Assembly: GCA_965198855.1 (NCBI GenBank) | Contig: CBDAPZ010000002.1 | Span: forward strand, 124,001-188,000 | Length of the DNA stretch: 64,000 nucleotides | Source: BOG-908 sp965198855 | GTDB lineage: Bacteria; Pseudomonadota; Alphaproteobacteria; Acetobacterales; Acetobacteraceae | Reading direction: 5' to 3' | Notes under the pieces: generated by a model | The model's input: only the letters and a program-made list of their open reading frames with translations | The model's database searches: none | What the model was told of the DNA's origin: nothing | Shown here: positions 59,940 to 64,000 of the stretch, piece after piece | Numbering within the stretch: the stretch's first letter is position 1 | How the letters are laid out: each line of letters begins with the position of its first letter | Position numbers and translations under genes: made by a program

Positions 59940-61524
59940 CGTCGGAAAAATTCTCCCATTCCGGCTTCACCGGATGATAACGCTCGGCCACATCCAGCCG
60001 GGCTGACCACGGGTCCTTGACGTAGGCCGCGCCATGCGGGCCGATGACCATCAGGGAATCCGCGGCTGTCGTGAAAGCCGGCCAGCCCGGCGAGCCGGTT
60101 TGTGCGAAGCGCACCCAGGCTTCATGGGTGGATTTGGCAACCGCGCGGTCTTCGGGCGTGACGGCGCTGCCATAAGCTGCGTCCAGCGTGTCGAACACAT
60201 AAGGAATTTCGCTCGCATGGTGAGCGGAAACCCATTCGGCGCGCTTGGCATCGGCCACATAGGAGAAACGATACAGGAACACCGTGTGGCCCGTCATGCT
60301 CAAGGCGCGCGCCGCCGCACGTGCAGGCTCGATCATTTCCACGTCGCCACTGATCTTCCAGCCGAGCGTCGCCGTGTCGAGCGTGCCGTCCGGATCATAG
60401 GCATGCAGTATCTCCGCACGCGGCCCGCGCGACAGCGGCGCCAGCGCTGCCTCCTGGCTCTTGCCGATGAAGTAGCCATCCTGCCCGTTGGCACCAAGCA
60501 TGATCGTCACCGGAGCCGCTTCGCCTGCCTTTTCCAGGCGCAGCGCTTCGCCGCGGATAAACGCGCCGTCCGTGATCGGGCCGGCGTAGCCGCCGCTGGT
60601 GAACAGCGTGGCCATGTTGAGGCCGGCGGTGACTTTGTCCACCGGCAAGGCGCGCAAAGCCGCAAGCCCGGCAGGCCCGGGATCCGTAATCCCGTTGGCA
60701 TGCGCGAAGGCGAGCCCCATTGTCTCGCCCGATCGCGCGGCGCGCTCCGGCGCCATGCCCGGCACCGGCCGCAAGGCAGCACCGCCAAGCACGTTGCTTC
60801 GACCGCCGCCCGATTCTACAACCGCTTTCTGAAACAATCCACGCGCGGACGTGCTGGTGAGCAGCGCATGCACTGCGACACCGCCGGCGGATTCACCAAA
60901 AATGGTGACATTGCCAGCATCACCGCCAAAAACAGCGATGTTCTTCTGCACCCAATGCAGCGCCGCGACCTGGTCCATCAGCGCATAGTTGCCCAATGGT
61001 GCGCCTGGAGACTCGGCACTCAGCGCCGGATGCGCAAAAAAACCAAGCCGGCCGAGGCGGTAATTGAAACTCACCAGAACCACATTGTCGCGGGCGAACG
61101 CGCTGCCGTCATAGATCGCAGGCGACGTGCCGCCATTCACAAATCCGCCGCCATAGATCCACACCATGACCGCACGTCTCCGGGCAGCCTCGCCGAGGGG
61201 AGCCCAGACATTGAGCGTGAGACAATCTTCCGATAGCGGCACACGCGAGGCTGCCTTGTCGCCTGGAACAGGGTGCTGCGCACAATCCGGGCCGAAAGAA
61301 TCGGCTCTTCTTACACCTGCCCAGCGTTTCGCCGGCAGGGGCGGCTGCCAACGCAGCTTACCCACCGGGGCTTGGGCGAACGGAATGCCCTTGAACGACA
61401 CCGCCGATGCATCGGCAACGCCCTGCACCATCCCGGTGTCGATCGTCACTGTCGTGGTGGCGGCGCGCGCGGCGCCGGCAAGCGCGCAGAGCAGCAGGAT
61501 GGCTGGAATGGTGCGTTTCATCAT
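59908..61524 (-). CDS. Secreted carboxylesterase (type B)
   Basis: A 538-residue esterase with signal peptide (IPAILLLCALAGAARA). The type-B motifs are all visible: FKGIPFAQAPVGKLRWQPP, EDCLTLNVWAP, oxyanion GGGFVNGG, nucleophile elbow IFGESAGGVAVH and late SAHHASEIPYVF with the catalytic His. Cysteines DCA and EDCLTL form the usual first disulfide. It hydrolyses carboxylic esters in the periplasm. Start 61524 or 61521 (two Met codons). Confidence 0.92.
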   Translation of the reverse strand: MMKRTIPAILLLCALAGAARAATTTVTIDTGMVQGVADASAVSFKGIPFAQAPVGKLRWQPPLPAKRWAGVRRADSFGPDCAQHPVPGDKAASRVPLSEDCLTLNVWAPLGEAARRRAVMVWIYGGGFVNGGTSPAIYDGSAFARDNVVLVSFNYRLGRLGFFAHPALSAESPGAPLGNYALMDQVAALHWVQKNIAVFGGDAGNVTIFGESAGGVAVHALLTSTSARGLFQKAVVESGGGRSNVLGGAALRPVPGMAPERAARSGETMGLAFAHANGITDPGPAGLAALRALPVDKVTAGLNMATLFTSGGYAGPITDGAFIRGEALRLEKAGEAAPVTIMLGANGQDGYFIGKSQEAALAPLSRGPRAEILHAYDPDGTLDTATLGWKISGDVEMIEPARAAARALSMTGHTVFLYRFSYVADAKRAEWVSAHHASEIPYVFDTLDAAYGSAVTPEDRAVAKSTHEAWVRFAQTGSPGWPAFTTAADSLMVIGPHGAAYVKDPWSARLDVAERYHPVKPEWENFSDVTPSPDSGRH

Positions 61525-61617
61525 GCGCTCCGAAGCTTACGACAAATAAGTGGCACAGAGCGGAAGGGCGTGACACCCGAGCGGCGAGGGTGTTCGCCTG
61601 GTGACGAAGCAGGAAGG

Positions 61618-61741
61618 TCTTCTGTTCTGAAGAAAAGAAGCAAAAGACTTTTATGTCGCGATCGCGGTTCTTTCCAGCCACGGATTCCATAACAACAAAA
61701 GTGTTTTGGTTCTTTTTTTTCAAAAAAGAACTACTTACCTT
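61618..61741. repeat. Hairpin repeat R10 (full element)
   Basis: TCTTCTGTTCTGAAGAAAAGAAG, AAAAGACTTTTATGTCGCGA, a variable middle, then GGTTCTTTTTTTTC/AAAAAAGAAC. It occupies most of the gap between two divergent genes, so here it cannot terminate a convergent pair; it may insulate the two promoters. Confidence 0.85.
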
Positions 61742-61791
61742 CCTTCTATACCAGTTTCCGCTTACACTGCCGGGACATCAGGGAACTCCTC

Positions 61792-63288
61792 ATGGCCGAT
61801 TGGGCAGATGGCTACGTGGCGGACGTGCCATATCGTTCCGGCTGCTACCGCGAGCAGTCGCTGTCTCACCTGTCGCTGGCAGCCTTGCTCGGCAATGTGG
61901 ACAGCCGAGCGCCGGCGCCGGACGAAAAGGTGCATTACCTTGAGCTAGGATGCGGCAAGGGTCTCAATGCGCTCCTGATCGCCGCTGCCAATCCCGGCTG
62001 GCAGGTGACGGCCGTCGACTTCAATCCCTCGCATATCGCCGATGCGCGCGCCGTCGCAAGAGCTGCCGGATTGGCGAATCTGCACCTTATCGAGGCATCT
62101 TTCGGTGCTCTGGCAGAAGGCTCGCTCCCCCAGGCCGACATGGTGACCATGCACGGCGTGTGGAGTTGGGTTTCTCCCTCGGCGCGCATGGATATCGTGC
62201 GATTCCTCTCGCAAGGCGTGGCGCCGGGCGGGCTGGTGCATCTCAGCTATAATTCGCTGCCCGCCTGGCAAGGCGGGCTTGGGCTGCAAAGGCTGATCTA
62301 CGAGGCAGGGCGACGCACGCCGGGCCGCAGCGACAAGCAGGTACAAGCGGGGCTGGACCTTGCGCGCGAGATGCTCGGCGTTTCCGCCTATGCGCTCAGC
62401 ACGGACAAGCTCTCGCGCGAGTTGCTGGAATCCGCCGCGTCGCATGGCCTGGTGGATTATCTCGCCCATGAGTACATGAACGCCCACTGGTCGCCGTGTT
62501 TCCATGCCGACGTGGCAAGCGCGCTTTCGGACGCGAAGCTCGAATGGGCCTCATCGGCCAGCCTGCTCGATGCATTTCCCGAGATCATGATGAGCGGTCC
62601 GCAGCGTGCCCTGTGCGATCGCTACGATGATCCCATCATGCGTGAGCTGATCAAGGATTCCTGTCAGCCGCGCCAGTTGCGCCATGACCTCTTCGTGCGT
62701 GGCGCGCGTCGTATCAACAACGCAGAGCGGAATGCTAGGCTCGGCGATATCAGGGTTGGCCTCACGGTTCCCGCAGATGCTTTCCGCTACCAGCTGATTG
62801 TGCCGGCCGGCCAGGCGGCCATGGGCGATGCATTTCGCCTCTATGTGGATGCATTGAGAACCGGTCCGAAAAGCATAAACGAGCTGATGGCGGTTGCTCC
62901 CGAACGAAGCAACCCTGCCGAAATTGCAGCCATGCTGGTGGGAACGCAACAGGCGCAGGTGGTGCCGCGGCCTGGCGCGCCCAATGCACCTGCAGCGAAT
63001 CGCCTCAACGCCCTACTCGGCAGCGATGCAAATGGTCTGGTTGGGCTTGGCTCTGCCAGCGGTATCGCAAGCTTCGCCCTCGGTGCAGGTCTTCCCGTTG
63101 CACGCATGACGCAGTACGTCTGTGGCCGCATGCTGAACGGCGACGACGAAGGTGCTGCGCAGCGCTGGTGTGCCGAACTAAGCGTTGGTGTAGCTGAGGA
63201 AAAGCGTGTTCTCCTGCGCCAAGCAATCGATGAGACATTGCAGCAGCAACTGCCAATCCTACGTTCACTCGGCATCCTGCCGCCCTGA
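61792..63288 (+). CDS. Class I SAM-dependent methyltransferase with regulatory domain
   Basis: A 498-residue protein. Residues 1-180 are a Rossmann methyltransferase with YLELGCGKGLNALLIAAANPGWQVTAVDFNPSHIADARAVARAAGL and MHGVWSWVSP. Residues ~220-310 match the MethyTransf_Reg domain (LVDYLAHEYMNAHWSPCFHADVASAL) and a further conserved C-terminal half follows. These proteins are common near polysaccharide and surface loci; the target is unknown. The TGA stop abuts hairpin repeat R11. Confidence 0.87.
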   Translation: MADWADGYVADVPYRSGCYREQSLSHLSLAALLGNVDSRAPAPDEKVHYLELGCGKGLNALLIAAANPGWQVTAVDFNPSHIADARAVARAAGLANLHLIEASFGALAEGSLPQADMVTMHGVWSWVSPSARMDIVRFLSQGVAPGGLVHLSYNSLPAWQGGLGLQRLIYEAGRRTPGRSDKQVQAGLDLAREMLGVSAYALSTDKLSRELLESAASHGLVDYLAHEYMNAHWSPCFHADVASALSDAKLEWASSASLLDAFPEIMMSGPQRALCDRYDDPIMRELIKDSCQPRQLRHDLFVRGARRINNAERNARLGDIRVGLTVPADAFRYQLIVPAGQAAMGDAFRLYVDALRTGPKSINELMAVAPERSNPAEIAAMLVGTQQAQVVPRPGAPNAPAANRLNALLGSDANGLVGLGSASGIASFALGAGLPVARMTQYVCGRMLNGDDEGAAQRWCAELSVGVAEEKRVLLRQAIDETLQQQLPILRSLGILPP

Positions 63289-63339
63289 ACCGCGACAGCG
63301 ACCTAAAAGTCATTTGCTTCTTTTCTTCAGAAAAGAAGT
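63288..63339. repeat. Hairpin repeat R11 (half element)
   Basis: ACCGCGACAGCGACC directly after the methyltransferase stop, AAAAGTCATTTG, then CTTCTTTTCTTCAGAAAAGAAG, ending just before the converging SnoaL gene. Reverse orientation of R9's first half. Confidence 0.85.
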
Positions 63340-63347
63340 TCTGCCTC

Positions 63348-63824
63348 CTATCTCTTGGTGTTGACGACTGCATTCGTGAAAAGGCTCTCCTTAGACCGCC
63401 AATCCAGCCGCACCCGCCGGTGCGCAATGCGCCAACCGCCTCCGGTCTTTCGAAACCCATCCACATAAACCCCACAATGATCCGTTCCGATATCCGTATA
63501 GGCCGTCCAATAGGTGCGGGCACGCGCGCTATCGTCCCCGGTGAGTTCGATCAGCGATGTCGACATATGGTGCCGGATGAATGTTGCCTGGTGTGCGCGG
63601 ACTGGCGTGCCGTCCTTTTGTGTCCAGCGCCCCAACCAGTTTCGGAGTTCGTCGTGGCCGGCGTAGCGGAATGTGTCGGCTTCGGGCACGCCTTCGGATT
63701 CCAGTATGCCGTCTTCGGTAAACACGGCGACGAAGGCGTCGGTTTGCAGGCGGTCGCCGGCTACGGTGTAGCGTGCCATGAGGTCGCGTATTTCCTCGCG
63801 GGCCAGCATGTCGTCGAGGGTCAT
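63348..63824 (-). CDS. SnoaL/NTF2-like protein
   Basis: 158 residues from ATG 63824 with GGAG ten bases upstream; an ATG at 63857 is less well supported. MTLDDMLAREEIRDLMARYTVAGDRLQTDAFVAVFTEDG is the usual start of SnoaL_4 (SnoaL-like) domains, followed by THQATFIRHH-like AHQATFIRHHMSTSLIEL and WRIAHRRVRLDW. Such proteins act as isomerases, lyases or ring-hydroxylating dioxygenase small subunits; the function is not known here. Confidence 0.8.
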   Translation of the reverse strand: MTLDDMLAREEIRDLMARYTVAGDRLQTDAFVAVFTEDGILESEGVPEADTFRYAGHDELRNWLGRWTQKDGTPVRAHQATFIRHHMSTSLIELTGDDSARARTYWTAYTDIGTDHCGVYVDGFRKTGGGWRIAHRRVRLDWRSKESLFTNAVVNTKR

Positions 63825-64000
63825 CCGATCGTCACTCCAAATCTGCGGCTTATACATTAAAACGGTGGTGCGAAGCGGCGTTCTGCTCAAGGGCGCGGGC
63901 GCGCGGCAACGCCATGGCGAAGCCGCGGGCACCTGCCTGGACGCCCTGGGGCCGGGACTGTAAACCTTGCCCTCCTGCTACAGGCTATCCACGGGAGCCG

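Noticed and set aside
60034..61236. 400-residue plus-strand frame under the carboxylesterase
   Set aside because: Arg-rich shadow of a gene with all esterase motifs.
33430..63339. CRISPR-like array from the repeated hairpins
   Set aside because: Copies are kilobases apart, lie in unrelated gene gaps and have no regular spacers.
1..64000. Genome-wide recoding of TAG as a sense codon
   Set aside because: Several intact genes (mdcA, mdcE, mdcH, the sulfotransferase) end normally at TAG at the family's usual length.

Overview
The window is GC-rich proteobacterial DNA with alphaproteobacterial gene families throughout. These include an alphaproteobacterial-style traG–trb block with TrbK-alt and DUF2274, a LOV histidine kinase, and a complete malonate decarboxylase cluster. 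The AT-rich double-hairpin repeats between genes in the right half recall Acetobacteraceae genomes, but that placement is inference.

Left third (1-9685): an insertion-sequence graveyard. Two gene remnants (an outer-membrane MetA-type protein and a LysR tail) are followed by a frameshifted IS66 copy, a queC gene that has lost its PP-loop, a second IS66 copy with an intact tnpC but an amber codon in tnpA, and an IS21-family istA/istB element. The IS21 element ends directly against a truncated traG.

Middle (9686-31205): a decayed integrative conjugative element. traG(3' part)-copG leads into trbBCDEJKLFGI-DUF2274-lysR. A 3.4 kb cargo insertion between copG and trbB carries a SIR2 plus P-loop NTPase protein (likely anti-phage defence) and an IS630 scrap. 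After the trb block come an AbiEi-like/HipA fusion with a paired palindromic operator, a truncated gene, an orphan XRE regulator, an integrase scrap, a Fic protein with a palindromic operator, and a tyrosine integrase interrupted by an amber codon. The element ends at 31161-31205 in the 3' half of a tRNA-Gly(GCC) gene, which marks the att junction. No relaxase is visible, traG is truncated and trbE is frameshifted, so the element probably cannot transfer itself.

Right half (31206-64000): chromosome. It contains regulator/enzyme pairs (hydrolase/AraC, HxlR/SDR, cupin/LysR), glycosyl- and sulfotransferases, a metallo-hydrolase, an MFS-SDR operon, and a secreted beta-propeller and NTF2-like pair next to a TonB-dependent receptor. 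These are followed by an esterase-like hydrolase, a LOV histidine kinase with a divergent single-domain response regulator, the mdcACDEGBH malonate decarboxylase operon, a DUF2142 membrane protein, an SDR/carboxylesterase pair, a regulated methyltransferase and a SnoaL-like protein. Eleven copies of one hairpin repeat family lie only in this half, at gene ends, and several supply or abut stop codons. They look like a lineage-specific family of terminator elements.
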